Shown here: piece after piece, positions 10,700 to 23,351 of the stretch | Position numbering within the stretch: the stretch's first letter is position 1 | How the letters are laid out: each line of letters begins with the position of its first letter | Origin: Corinectria fuckeliana | Taxonomy: Eukaryota > Ascomycota > Sordariomycetes > Hypocreales > Nectriaceae | Length of the DNA: 64,000 nucleotides | Direction of reading: 5' to 3' | Assembly: GCA_019137255.1 (NCBI GenBank) | Contig: WPDH01000493.1 | Coordinates: 37,548-101,547 of the forward strand | Position numbers and translations under genes: made by a program | Notes under the pieces: model-generated | What the model saw: only the letters and a program-made list of their open reading frames with translations | Told to the model about the DNA's origin: nothing | Database searches by the model: none

Positions 10700-13600
10700 G
10701 CTTTTTTGGAGCTGATCGCTATTTCTTTTTCTTTTTTCTTGCAGCCTTTTTGTAATCATACCCGTGGAGGACATCGGCTTGGCTTGTGATGATGAAGTAC
10801 ACAGATATTGGACTTTTGCTCAGGCAACTTATGGAGTTCATAGGGTAAGGAACTTGCAGGACACAACTGCAATATTCATGATAGCCAGTAGAGTGGCTCG
10901 ACGTTTGTAGCGAAGATGCCTTCGTATTAACTACGTCTGTGGGTTTGAATTGAAAGCGTCACTCGGGATCGCGGATGCGGACTGTCAAGGGACTCTCGAT
11001 ACATGTGACATGTCAAGCACCAGACGCAAGTCTTCGCGCATCCGCCTCATTCACCCGTACTCAGGGGCAATTACCCTAACGGCGCAGCCTTCGTTACACC
11101 CCTGCGGGCCTCATCTACCGGCCGTAGGCCATGAGTCTGCGAGGCCAACGCTGATTCGTCAAGCTCCCCAGCTACGTGTCCGATTTCTTTGGCAGAAGTC
11201 CGCGCTGGGTCTTCGCTGTCCCGGCTTCGCCATGCTGTTTTTGCACGAATATCTAGACATATACACACACCCTCCCCTCCCTTGATGTGCGGTGAGGCGG
11301 CACTGCATCAGGGCTGTAGAGCCCGCGTCCTGGATCCTGGGGGGGGGGCACATGGCCGCGAGGGCAGATGTCTATGGACGAAGGAGTACCAGGGGCTCTG
11401 GATCGCGGGTCTGCGGTGAAGCTCGGTAGTCAGACAAGCGTGGGCGTCATGTTGTGATTGGGAGATTAGAGACAACAAGCTTTTTCAAAAACCTAGGGGC
11501 CGTGACGAATGCTCGGGAGGTGTCGTCGATGCCTGTGGCGATCTAACCAGGAGATGTCTCCGCGGGGATGCCGGTGAAGTAAGAAGTGGGACCGTCTTCA
11601 TCCAGTCCGGTCCCGGGACGGCATGCCTGCGCTGGTGCGGACAGCTCATTAGTCAATCGGATAGGGCGGGCGGCCTACATACGTGATGTCTGGTTGCAAT
11701 GCGGCTTGTTGCGACGTCCTGCGAGCTTCTCGAATGTCGTCTTCGTATTAGTCAGATACTAGTGCTGGACTGCTGTTGCAAGACGACCCCGTCACCGCAT
11801 CACATCATTTACCGTATCCGAAAAGCTGAATGATATGAAGCTCCCTGGAGAGGAAGCACACGTGTTCTCTATGTTTTCTATCAGCCGGGGAGGACCAAGC
11901 GGCTCAGCTGCGCAGCTAGACGGAGATGGATGGAACTTGGTCAGACAGCTCCGTCTAAGACGTTTAGCCACAGGTGAGACAATAGAGATCCAGGCCGTAG
12001 ATCTGTTAACGCACCTGTTATGCTAATCAGAGACTCTTCGCGGTGGCGAATTCTAGCTCTTACTCCAGTACGTCAAGCATGTGACCGCCTCCTCTTGTTG
12101 GAGCGGGTTTGCCGTTCTCCCCTAGACCCAACCCGCAGCCAGACTCAACGACCTCGAAGACATCGAGCTCGACACAGAAGCATATTTGAATCCCCGTCGC
12201 AAACACATTAGACTCGGTAGGGGATTCTTCTGCTGGTTGGCAGCTCGCATCGCTAGATGAGAGGCACGTTGCTCGTAGGCGGATCGCGATTGGCCGTTGC
12301 GAGTCGACGGGCGACATGCACATCGCCAAGCCAGTGCTGCCAGAGCATGCCTGCGAAGAGAGACAGTGTCTTGCTAAAGGTCGGGGTAACGGACAAGCTG
12401 CGTCGACTGGGCGATCCGGCCAAGGGTTCAGTCGGCTCAGGGCTCTTGGCTTGGAGTTGATCTGGCTGGGGCAGGCAAGGGGAGTTGAGGTATTAGTCTG
12501 GGTGGTAATTATTGTGTTCGCTTTAGCTTCGTAGTAGACCGCGGGCGGTGCCGTTTGGGCTTGTCTTTTTGCGTCAACCGGGAACGCCTACCCGCCCCAT
12601 CCGATCAGCCGCCCGGAGCAAGCAATTGATTATTTAGAGGACTGGCTGGAAGAATTAGCCTATAGATTCCAGGCTTGGCCAGGCCGCCGGGGACGGTTAT
12701 TTTCCCGGTCAATATAGTAGGGTGGGTATAGGGTAGCTTCTTTCGCCTGATATCAAGGAATTGTATTCATACCGCTCGAGGTTGCAAGACAATGAGCAGA
12801 ATGATAGCCGGTACTATCTAGCCAGCAAACCAAATAACTGCAACTACAACTGCATCCGTGGGTCAATCTCGCAGCGCCAGTTGCCGGGTGGAGCGTTACT
12901 GGCTGTGACTGTGTCTTGCGGCGTCCAGCATGTGCATGGCATTGGCTGCTTCGCATGGCGTTGCATGGCATTGGATCGTCTAGACTAGAGCTAGCGGTGT
13001 CGTTGACGGATTCCGATTAAGGACACGCCCCTAGGACTAGGACCAGCGGTGGTGGATGGGCATGCAGAAGGGAAAAAAGAAAGCACATTGTAATTAATCC
13101 GAACCCTTTACAGTGTCGCAGCGTTGAGATGATTGTACGAATGTTAGTGGGCAATGTATGTACGAGATGATGGATAAATGAGCAATTGTGGCTGGGCCAT
13201 TCAACAATGACGGACGGAAAACGTGTCGATGTCCGCGTCGATAGTGCGTGCCAGGACAAGGCGATGCGCTGGCACTGATGATAGCTGGAAACTCGGTCAG
13301 CGATTAAAGATGCGCCAAGCATAACCGGGACTGACAGACCGTTGAAGCCGGTACCAATCCAAGTCATGTGTGCTGCTCCTCTAGGTTTGGCCCCAAAAAC
13401 TGAGGGAGGGAGGACTCTCAAGGTGAGTGGGTAGCGTAGCGATCCCGGCCGTGTAAAAGCCGGGGAGATAGACCTAGATACTGGCGGAGAACTAGATTAG
13501 TAGTAGCACCAGCTCCGCATCTCCAAAGTTCGAACCTGAACAGGTGACCGACTGCTTCGTACATAGGTATGGACCTTATCACGATGGACGATGTCATGAA

Positions 13601-14943
13601 CTTTGCCCGCATTCTGGTCGTCACATGACAATCAATCCGAGCCCCGACTTATCCCAAACAGTTGGTCCGCCGGCCCCGCATTGACTAAGTAGCAAGCCCC
13701 GCGAGGGAGACGGAGACGGAGACGGAGAATGGAGTGATTTGGTGGGGACGGCGCGATAACGGGACATGTCGACGATGCGCTGAGAAGTGGTCCGTCAAAT
13801 GCATCTCTTTGAAATGGTGTAAACGGAATACCCCAAACGGGATTAGCTGGGCTTTGATGAAACCCAAGCCACCCAGCCCGTCTTCCTCCAAGTGTCAGTT
13901 TGTCATACTTGTTATGCGACCTCCTTGTAATGTACGGTAGGCTAATTAATTAGTTGCCTACTATGTAGGTAGTCAGTAACCGAAACCTGGTCTGCCCGGG
14001 TCAGCAGAGGCCGAAAACGCCATCAGCCAATCACCGTGGCCAATTGGTAAGAGAAATTCTGCCACCGGCCTCATGACAAGAATCACAAGTTGCAAATCAC
14101 GATGGCGCAAGGGCAGGGGAAGGGTAAGGTAAGATACGCACGGGTAAGGCAAGGGAAGAGGAAGGGGACCTCCCTGTCAGTGTTTTGGGCAGCAGGCCTC
14201 ACCAGTGCGGCCGGGTTGATGCCCAGACCCGGAGCCCGACTCCATAGCTGTAGTTGGTAATTAGAGAATGGAGCTTTTAGCAAGCACCTTGTTGGAATGG
14301 CTCCGCTCACGATAGTTGCAACTTGCGCTCGCCGACAGCAACGGGGCAGCGCAGCGGGTCGGGGGCCCAGAATCGATGCAGGACTGGTGGCTCTGAGAGG
14401 GTCGCCAGTTGACTTCATGATAAGGTCATGCATGGGAGATCTGACGCTTGCTGCCGATGTCGATGTGGAGCTACCTAAGGAGTGTCCGAAAGCGGGACTG
14501 CCTAATAAGAGCATGTATGTACTCTGACGCACACAACACACACAATGGAAACAAGACAAGACAGCATTGCCTGGCGATAGTCCAGCACATTAACCTAACG
14601 CTTTCAGTGCCGAGAGGGACGTAAGCCCATCAATTGATGCGTGCATGTGTTGGCATGTGTATAGGCACGGATGAACTGAAGCGATGCTAACTAAGATGGT
14701 GTTGTCGAACTCTACTTTGAACGAATAGGCAAACCGACTGATGGCACGGAGAACTAGATAAGGCATATACGTATTCGTACATTTTACAACACAAGACGAT
14801 ACCGGAACTTTGCCCATCTCGATGGACGTGATTTCGAGATGCACGCACACCCCCTCCTAGAAATTGCCATCGAACTCGACCCAAATACAACGGCTATCCC
14901 CGATTCCCACACCGGCAGGCCCAAGCGGAGGGTCAAGCTTCTA
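10700..14943. other. gene-poor intergenic region
   Basis: More than 4 kb without a convincing gene. Open frames are short and lack recognisable protein features. Visible structure: a pyrimidine tract at 10720-10745 just after the preceding stop (likely 3' processing region), a G-run at 11340-11347, a (GAGACG) tandem repeat at 13704-13728, and an inverted repeat GTAGGC...GCCTAC near 13937-13960 with an AATTAATT core. I cannot exclude non-coding transcripts or a very long leader for the kinase gene downstream. Confidence 0.5.
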
Positions 14944-15082
14944 CAGTGGGATGCAGAAGATTTGAACCCTCTTTAAGTCACTAGTCACGTGCCGAGAATT
15001 TTCAGTATGTGTTTATTACTTGATTAGGTTAGTGTACACTTTCAGTACTTGAAAATGGGCTCAAACTTTTTGCACCCCACTG
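14944..15082. mobile_element. 139-bp MITE, Tc1/mariner (pogo/Fot1)-like
   Basis: The left end reads CAGTGGGATGCAGAAG and continues TTTGAACCC; the right end on the opposite strand reads CAGTGGGGTGCAAAAAG then TTTGAGCCC. The two ends are imperfect inverted repeats over at least 26 bp, and each is flanked by the dinucleotide TA (14942-14943 and 15083-15084), the target duplication of Tc1/mariner elements. The interior is too short to code. Most mismatches between the arms are G-to-A type, compatible with ageing or RIP. This is a non-autonomous element; no transposase is present in the window. Confidence 0.75.
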
Positions 15083-15084
15083 TA

Positions 15085-16234
15085 GAAGCGCCTTGTTTCC
15101 TCGCCTCGACTTGAAAACGAGAAAACGAGATAACAAGACGCGATGTCCAAAAACTCCGACACGTGGTGGGGAGGAGAGCCGGTCTCCGAGGTTGAACTCC
15201 GTAGGCGGAGGCGGTGGTGGGGCCCCATTCACCAAGGTGCCCAGGTAAGCCTACCTAATTCGCTGCCGGGGGGAGTGAACAGTTCTGAGTTGACACCAGC
15301 GGCCTGGAAATGGACTCCATCCCCAGGGTGAGAACCCCACGAAACGCCCCTGTGGCCTAGCGCAAAATCCGCTTCCACTGACGGCCTCCCATCGAGACCA
15401 CGGAACCCGTCAGGCTGAGCTGTCTCCCAGCCCAGATGTTCCGTTCCATCCTTGACTGCTTGGCTTGAGACCTGGTAAAACACTCCCCTGAGGAGAACGG
15501 GAAGAGGCCGGGTGGATTGTAGACGGGAGCAACGGCTTGGCCAGCAGTAACACGGCAGCGCGGCCAAGCACGACCCTTCTACCCGGAGGGCCGGTGGTGC
15601 CAGCCCAACCCAGCCCAGTCCAGTCAAGGCCGGTGTACATACTTAGTACGAATGCTGGCTGGTATATGGCTTCCTTGGTAGCAAATAACAACCGAGCGAG
15701 CGATAGACCGTGATGTGCTGTAAGGATGCTGTAAGAATGAGGTGCTGTTTGCTCCAGGTCTTGGGGACACTCCCCCCGGTTCTCCAGGCGCGCCCCTCGG
15801 TGGCGCTGCCAGGTTGCGTGTGCCTGTGGCCGCCCTGTGAACTGCAGTGGGCCAATTTGGTGGCACTCCCGTCCGCTTGTGACACTCCCTTGTGGGGATC
15901 GCGAAATGCAAAAAATGCAAACCTGAAAGTGGAGGGGCAAAAGGCAGCCCGCCCGCGCCCGGGCCAGGCAGTTCTACTAAAAGTCCAGGGCCTTCCAGGA
16001 CCTAAGGACCCAAGGACCTAAGGACCTAAGGACCCCAGCGAGACCCAGTGAGATTGCCCGACAGTGCCCACCGCCGCTTGTACGAATCATTGGATTCCTC
16101 CCACCGCCGACAAACCCCGGGCGACTTCTCTCGCTCTTGCAACACTCGCTCGTACTCTGCCGCTCACACTTCTCGTCCGCATCTCGTCCGCATCTCCCTC
16201 TGTCGCGCTCCTTTGCACGCCCAATGTTCGCCCC
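15085..16234. other. intergenic and likely leader of the kinase gene
   Basis: No gene is recognised. A tandem repeat of AAGGACCT-type units lies at 15997-16034. An in-frame ATG at 16064 precedes the chosen kinase start; the reading frame between 16064 and 16234 is open but has no conserved character, so I treat it as leader. Confidence 0.5.
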
Positions 16235-19200
16235 ATGTCCAGCCCGCATTCTGAGTACGAAAATGCCGCGCCCGCTGTTCCAATGAGTCTGTCCTTGAGC
16301 AGCCGGACAGCGGCAGCGGCGACGGCAGCCCCGGATTCCACGCCAGAGGCTGCCCCAGAGGCTCAAGACGCTGCAGTCGCAGAAGTCACAGCGGCACAAT
16401 CGCTGGCAGAGTCACTGACTGCCCCGGAGCCGCTGCCAGCACCCCGGGGCGAGGCGTCGCAAAACACTTGGACCCCGGCTGCTGCCAATCCCAACCCCAA
16501 CCTCAATCCCACTCCCACTCACACTCCCACTCACACTCCCACTCCCACCTCCGTCACCATTCCCACCACCGCCCTCACGACCACGACCACAACTCCTCCA
16601 GCCAATCCTCCCACCAACGTGCTGTCCCAAATCTCCCCTTCTCCCTCCCATACCTCAGCCTCCTCCTGCGCTGGCCATCTCACTCCCTTGTCATCCGCCG
16701 ACAACGTGCCCACACCTATGCCGGTTCCCGCGCCGGTCCCAGCGCCCACGCATGTCCCCAGTGGTGATGCCAATCCTGGCGACGCCAGCAATATAAAGCC
16801 CCGAGGTGCCGGTTCACTGCCGCGCCAGTCTGGCCCTTCCTTGCTCTCCCAGGCCTTGGCTTCAGCTCGTGGCATCCCGTCTTCCATAAACACATCTTCG
16901 ACTCTTGCTGCAACTCACCTGCCTAGCGGTCGACCGTCGACGAGACAGCAACCCCCGACGCCTACCACCCCCACCACACCGATATCTCCCACGACAGTCA
17001 CCCCAGTCGCGACCGCTCCCGTTCTCACTTCACCGTCTGACCGCGACATCACCGTCCCCCTCACCAACCGCCCCCCTCAAGATGCCCCGGCCCAATGCGG
17101 CGTCTCTAGATCGTTGACAGGAGCCGCTTCTAAACCCATCGACATGGCCTCCTCCACCGCCCTTACTACCGCCCTCACCATGGGCACCCTCGCCGGACGC
17201 GAGGCCGCCAGCGTCCCATCCTCCTTCACCCACTCGACGCTCGCCCACTTTCGGGATATCACTGTCGACACCTGCCACGACTTGGACGTCCCCCGTCGGA
17301 CCTCAACCTCTCTCGACATTGATCTTGACAGTCCTTACAGTTCCCGATCTTTCCCCCACATTACACCACTCGAAGACCTGATCCGAAAAAAAACCGAACG
17401 TCATGACGTTAAGGCGCCTGCGAAACTCATGCGACAGGATGATGGAGATGATGCCCATCGGCAGGCCCGGCGGCCTGCCCCCTCGCACTGGTCCAATACG
17501 GCTCCCGAAAAGAGGGAGAAGATATGGTCTATCGGCTCCGGTGAAGGTGACGGGGAAGATGGTTTGGTTGAAAAGTCGGTCACCGAGGCAATGGCAGGCG
17601 TTGAACCTAGCACGAGGAGTCGAAAGTCCAGTTACAGCCTCCGGTTCTTCAAGGAAGGTCTCCCTGCTGAGGAAAAGATTCGTCGGAAGGATTCCAGACA
17701 TGCGACCAAAGAAAAGCTTATTCCCACTGTGGAAGAGGTCGGTGAGCCTAAACCTCGAGACATGCAAGACCAGACCGCCGCCAAGCAACCTTCTGTGAGC
17801 CGACTTCGACCTGAAGATCGAAGTTCCTCACAATCCGAAGCGCAATTGCAGTCGTCTCCAACTGCTGGTGAGCCCTCGGTGCTTAGCACATCGCTTGGCG
17901 AAGATTACTTTACTTTTGCCGTCGGTGGCTCTACGATCGACAAAGACAGACCGTCGTCGTGGGCGGCGCGAGTCCCCAGGTTTCAATCTGCCGATCACAC
18001 CGAGACCGAGCCCGTGGGAACATCAGGCCAGGTGGGGCCAACCCCGGTTGCCGAGGTCGATGCCGACTTTCATGCCGACTTGGTGGATACTCGACGGAAG
18101 TCAGGTGACAGTTCCAGTACTGAGGTCGCAGGATCCCACGATGACGGAGATGCGGACGAATCGGGCGAGGAAAAGATCTCATCTGCTGTGTTCCTGCCTC
18201 ACCAGGAACTGCGGGAATCTTGCGTACCTGTAGGCGAGACTCATCAAGAGAGGGCTACCGCCCGGGCCTCCAGATCGCGGACCCTCTCCCAGACTAAGCA
18301 GCACCCGTGGCTTGTCAAGGCCGATGAGCCCGAGCCCGAGATCCAGGAAAAGGATGAACCTCCATATGGCCTCTCTCGCCTTCCATCGCGCGAGAGCCTT
18401 GCTTCAAGACGCGGAGGCATTGTTGCCGAGAGGCTCGAAGAGTGCCCCCTCGTCGAGGATGATGAAGTGAAGACCGTTGCTACTCCCATGTCCAACCACC
18501 CCCAAGCTGTGAATCAGTCTGAAGAGCATGCCCATGACCTCCAACACCACATCCCGGAGCCCCTTCAGGCCATTGAGCTCATTCCATATAAGCACCAAGT
18601 CGGTGGACACACTACTCTGTGGCGCTTTTCTCGCAGAGCCGTCTGTAAACAGCTCAACAACCGGGAAAATGAATTCTACGAGACTATTGAAAGTTATCAC
18701 CGTGATTTGCTGCCTTTTCTCCCTCGGTACGTTGAAACCAGCCGGCAGGCTTTTCGTGAGGCTTCAACATGAGCCGATTTCCCATTCTGGCGAAGTCCTT
18801 GGACTAACATAGCCCTTAGTTACATTGGAGTTTTAAATGTTACCTTCCAGAAACAGACGCGTCGAAAGAGTACTTCCAAGAAGGATGATGGTGCGGCAGC
18901 GGAACGAAAGAAACTGCAGGAGCTGGCGGCAACGAATCGTGCGGAGCCAGAAAAGAATGATCGAAAGGCTTCTCATGGGAGGGTTATCAGCCAGTCCCTA
19001 GCCAACAGCAGCATTCCCATCCCGACGGTGACCTTTGACGACAACCGGCATATCCTTCCTCGCAACTTGCTCCAGCCTTCCCCACTACCAGATTCGTTCC
19101 GACGCCGAAGTATTTCTACGACCAAAGTTTCAGCCTCGTCGAGACCAACCACGCAGACTCGTCCGCCAATGGAGGACAGGCCAAACAGCTGGGGTGCAAC

Positions 19201-20677
19201 GACGGTCAACAAGCGGCTACGCAACGAGGTGTTCAACGATGCCTTCCTCAAAGAGCCCGTCGAGATCCACCGACACCGTCGGCCACACCAGAGGTCTATT
19301 CCACGACCGATGCTGCAGCGTCTCCTTCGACCTACCAACTCTGACCCTAGTTTGATAAGTGCCCGCGACTCGACATTTGGCGACGGCGACGGCGACGAGA
19401 CGACTAATAACCAGCCGAGGAAGCCTTATGCGTTCTCGCACAGCAACCTTAGACCCGACCTGGACTATGTACAGTCTGAGCCGGAGCGCCCCGAGCACGA
19501 CGAAGTCAAGGACGTGACTGGAACGAGCGCACCTGAACCCGAAATTTTCAAGGTCAACCCCGTGGCAGCAAAGAAGAAGCGAAGATACTCAGCTGGTGGC
19601 CTCCGGCGGAGACCTCAGGATGTGAGAGAGTCGAGGGGTGACTTGAAGTATTTTGAGGAAGCCGACGGTGTTGACGATGAAGACGTTACAATCCAAGAAG
19701 CAAACTCTTGTACGGATACAAATGGCCACAGCACCCCGGGTGTTGATGGCGCCGCGGAGGATGCCACCGACCCCGATCTGGCAGACTCTGCCTACAGCTC
19801 CGCAGTTCCGTCTGCCATGCCCAGCCCTGGTCCTGAATTCACGAAGATTCCTCGCCCGGTCAACCCAAAGGAAGCTAAGAAAGGGGACAGAGTCGAGTAC
19901 TTTCTACTGTTGGAGGATCTGACGGCCGGCATGAAAAGACCGTGCATGATGGACCTAAAAATGGGCACTCGACAATACGGCGTAGAGGCGACACCGAAGA
20001 AGCAAAAGTCTCAACACGAAAAATGCAGAACCACGACATCGGGCGACTTGGGAGTGCGGATCTGCGGTCTCCAAGTCTGGAACGCCAATACGGAGACGTA
20101 CGAGTTCCAGGACAAGTACTACGGCCGGAAACTGAAGGTGGGCACGGAGTTCCAGGGGGCGCTACAGAAATTCCTCTATAACGGCGTCGACTTACATAGC
20201 GTTCTTCGCCACATCCCTGTGGTGTTGAAGAAGCTCGCTCAACTGGAGGAAATCGTGCGCGGCCTGCGGGGCTACCGTTTCTACGCAGCGAGCCTGCTTA
20301 TGTTTTATGACGGCGACACATCGGAGGACGCGGCCGAATACGAGACGGTGTACGATTCGACGACGGACTTTGCGACGGATACGGAAGAGACTTCTCGACC
20401 AAAGAAGAAGAACAAACGAGAGATTGATTTCAAGATTGCCGACTTTGCCAACAGCCTGACGCCCCTGGACAGAATCGAGGACAAGCCCTGCCCGCCGCAG
20501 CACCCGGACCAACCCGATGGCGGATTCCTCAAGGGACTGCGTAGTCTAAGGAGATATTTTCTCCGGATTCAGCAAGACGTGAGGGAAGAGCTGGATCTTG
20601 ATCCTCGCGGACGACTGTCAGCAGCGATGGATCATCTTCTAGAGGGTGACAGTGACGAGGGGATGGTCAGCTCGTGA
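16235..20677 (+). CDS. kcs1: inositol hexakisphosphate kinase (Kcs1 family)
   Basis: Two exons: 16235-18726 and 18820-20677, with a 93-nt intron (GTACGT donor, CTAAC branch site, TTAG acceptor) that restores the frame, giving 1449 aa. The N-terminal 600 residues are Pro/Thr/Ser/Ala-rich and disordered. Around the intron lies the conserved IPYKHQVGGHTTLWRFS, continuing into YIGVLNVTF. The catalytic core follows: RPCMMDLKMGTRQYG near residue 1210 carries the PxxxDxKxG signature of inositol polyphosphate kinases, then SLLMFYDGD and the metal-site block DFANSLTP. Kcs1 makes 5-IP7 from IP6, controlling phosphate signalling and vacuole biology. Start was set at 16235 rather than 16064 because the extension is not conserved-looking. 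Family assignment is firm. Confidence 0.93.
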
Positions 20678-21555
20678 TTGCTCTGCTTCCATTCGGAAGT
20701 GTACGAGACGCTGACATTCACGCTTTCTTTTTCGCAAACATCTTCACAGCCTATTTGCTTCACAACTTGTGATATTATTTTCCTCTCTTCGTTACTTATT
20801 ATCCCCCTTCTTCTTCTCTTTAATAGCCGCCTATGCGGAGTTCAAAGGAGCTACTTTGGAGCGAGCTGGAAGCGATCAAACGGACTAGGACATGCGCGTC
20901 TCATGACATTGTGTTATCAAAAACATACCCTGCATCGATTTAGGCGTAAGCAACGGGAGGGGGGGGTGTGTGTTTTACCGGCTACGGGGGAGTTATTGTC
21001 TTATCAAAACCACTTTTCCGCATTACAGTTCTTGACCCTTTGACGGGGGTTTAGGGCTTTGGGGCATCGGAGGGAGAAGAGGGGACGACTTTTATTACGC
21101 AATGGAATTCCTTTTAATGGCTGGCGGTAGGCGGACCGGAAACAGAATGATGATTGTTCATGGCCTATTGGAGTTATTCTTGCTTTGACCGTGGCTAGGA
21201 GGACGGCGAGATAGGTATCGGGCGGGGCACCTGGGCGTGGGAATCTAGAGTGTTAGAAAAAAATGCAACTAGAAGGGGCCTTGGCCCTAGATCTGTGCGT
21301 GGCCTGCTTCTTCCACTGTTCTTCCGTAATGGTATTTATGGTCGAGTAACACGAGGCTGTGAGGGGTTAACGTGACGATCCGGGCGTTCGTTATCTTGCC
21401 GCCATGGTCGCGCATTGTAATCTCCGGAACTACTATGCCTACGCAACAACTAACTGGTACATTAAAACACGCCTAATTCAGATGATATTCTTCATTCGAT
21501 ACATGGTCTAGCTGCTTGTTACCTTTTCTCATATATCCAGGTACTGCAGCTCGCA
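20678..21555. other. intergenic, no gene seen
   Basis: Contains the 3' flank of the kinase gene (pyrimidine-rich at 20750-20825) and the promoter of the FAD oxidoreductase. G-runs occur near 20957-20966. No coding frame of note. Confidence 0.55.
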
Positions 21556-23126
21556 ATGGGTTCCGTCATATCCACCGTCCAGGGCACCATCTTCACCGTC
21601 TCTTCCATCATCAGGACTCTCTCCTCCCTCAACACCCAGTTCACATCGCTGATCAGCCGAGCCACCTCCCTGCCTGGCCTGCCCGTGCAAGATCCCACGT
21701 CATCGTACTGGCTCGACGACCCGCCGTTCCCCGCGCTATGCGACGTTCAGTGCGAGCTGCCTGAAGAGGCGGACGTCGTTATCATCGGCAGCGGTATCGC
21801 CGGCGCCTCTGTGGCAAAGACGCTTCTTGAGCTTTCCGAAAGCCCGTTGAAAGTGGTCGTCTGCGAGGCTAGGCAGCTATGCAGCGGCGCAACTGGGCGC
21901 AACGGGGGGCATATCAAGTGCACGCCCTACGAGGCCTTTTCGATGTTCAAGGCCAAGGTTGGGGCGCAGCGGGCGAGAGAGCTGGTCAGGTTCCAGATGA
22001 GACATTTGTCGACGCTGCTCGAGGTCGGGGCGACGGTACCTGCAGGCGAGGTCAGAGAGGTTCAGACGGTAGATTTGTTCGTAGAGAAAAAGGATCTTGA
22101 GACGGCGAGGCGCGAGGTTGAAGAGCTGAGGGAATGGCTGCCGGAAGTCGAGTGTCGGGTGTTGGAGGCCTTGGAGGTGAGAGAAGAGGTAAGAAGGTAC
22201 AAAGCGAGTAGCAAACACTTATACTGACTATACTCTAGTTTGGTGTCAACGAGTCCATCGCCGGTGCGGTGGTATACAGGGCCGGGGCTCTTTGGCCGTA
22301 TCGACTCGTCACGGGCGTCTGGAACGACCTGCTTCAGCGGTATTCACACCTGACCATCAGCACACACACGGCAGTCGAGGCCGTTGACCACACTCCGTCG
22401 TCCTCTCCGCATGCGTACTCCGTCAAGACATCCCGGGGCACCGTCAAAGCCTCGCAAGTCATCCACAACACCAACGCCTTCGCGCCACGGCTCATCCCTT
22501 CTCTGCGGGGCAGCCTCACTGGCGCCCTCGCACACATGTCGGCCCAGCGCCCCGGGACCGGCTTCCCCGCGTCGCACGGCCGGCGCTCCTGGTCCGTCGT
22601 CTACAGCCCGGGCTTCGACTACGTGACGCAGCGGCCGGACGGCGCCGACGGCACGCCGGGCGACCTGATGGTGGGCGGGGGCTTCTTCCGCAGCCGCGAG
22701 CAGGGGCTGGACCAGATGGGCGTGTGGGACGACTCGCGCGCGGACGCGCTGCCGGGGATGCACATCCGGGGTGTGATGCCGGCGACGTTCGAGCCGCGAT
22801 GGGGGGAGGGCGGCGGCGTGAAGAAGGCGTGGACGGGGATCCTGGGGTTCACGGGGGACCTGATGCCGCTCGTCGGTCGGGTCCCGGGGCGGCCCGGCCG
22901 GGGCGAGTGGATCGCGGCGGGCTTCAACGGCGAGGGCATGGTGTGGGCGTGGCTTTGCGGGACGGCGCTGGCGGTCATGGTGCTGGGGAGGGACGACGAG
23001 AAGCTGGAAGGGGGGGTTGGGCGGCCTGGAGGCAGACTGGCAGAGTGGTTTCCGCGGGAGGAGCTCAAGGTTGACTGGGGGAGGTTGAAGAGGGCTGGGC
23101 TGAAGAACCTGGCTGATGCTATTTAA
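21556..23126 (+). CDS. FAD-dependent oxidoreductase (DAO family)
   Basis: Two exons: 21556-22188 and 22239-23126, giving 506 aa. The donor GTAAGA at 22189 is preferred over GTGAGA at 22177 because it yields the family-like EVREEFGVNE across the junction; the intron is then only 50 nt. Residues 74-83 (VVIIGSGIAG) form the dinucleotide-binding GxGxxG fold, followed by an acidic residue at the end of beta-2 (VVVCEA) and the ATGRNGGHIK block typical of fungal DAO-type oxidases. The C-terminal FTGDLMPLVG and AAGFNGEGM match the second FAD-contacting region. Substrate is unknown; amine or amino acid oxidation is usual for the family. The N terminus is mildly hydrophobic without a clean signal peptide. 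Confidence 0.85.
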
Positions 23127-23351
23127 TTAGGAGGAGAAGGCATTGGTGGACAGCTGTTGGCGGCCAGCCAGCTACTTACACCTGTAGCAACGAACCCTCG
23201 CCAGCTGGCGGCCACCGTGTTGACACTCCCGCCTCTCACCTCGCGTAAACAACCTCTCCTTCGCACTGTCATCCTACAGGCCACCGCTTCTATTGTTCTA
23301 CAACTTGGATGGCATTATTCATTGCCTCGGACGCTTACCCACACCCACGCG

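Noticed and set aside
16064..16234. N-terminal extension of the inositol hexakisphosphate kinase
   Set aside because: In frame, but composition does not look conserved and a later Met is available; treated as leader.
21556..22227. Reading the FAD oxidoreductase as two separate genes
   Set aside because: A 50-nt intron with GT-AG ends joins the two frames across a conserved family segment, so it is one gene.
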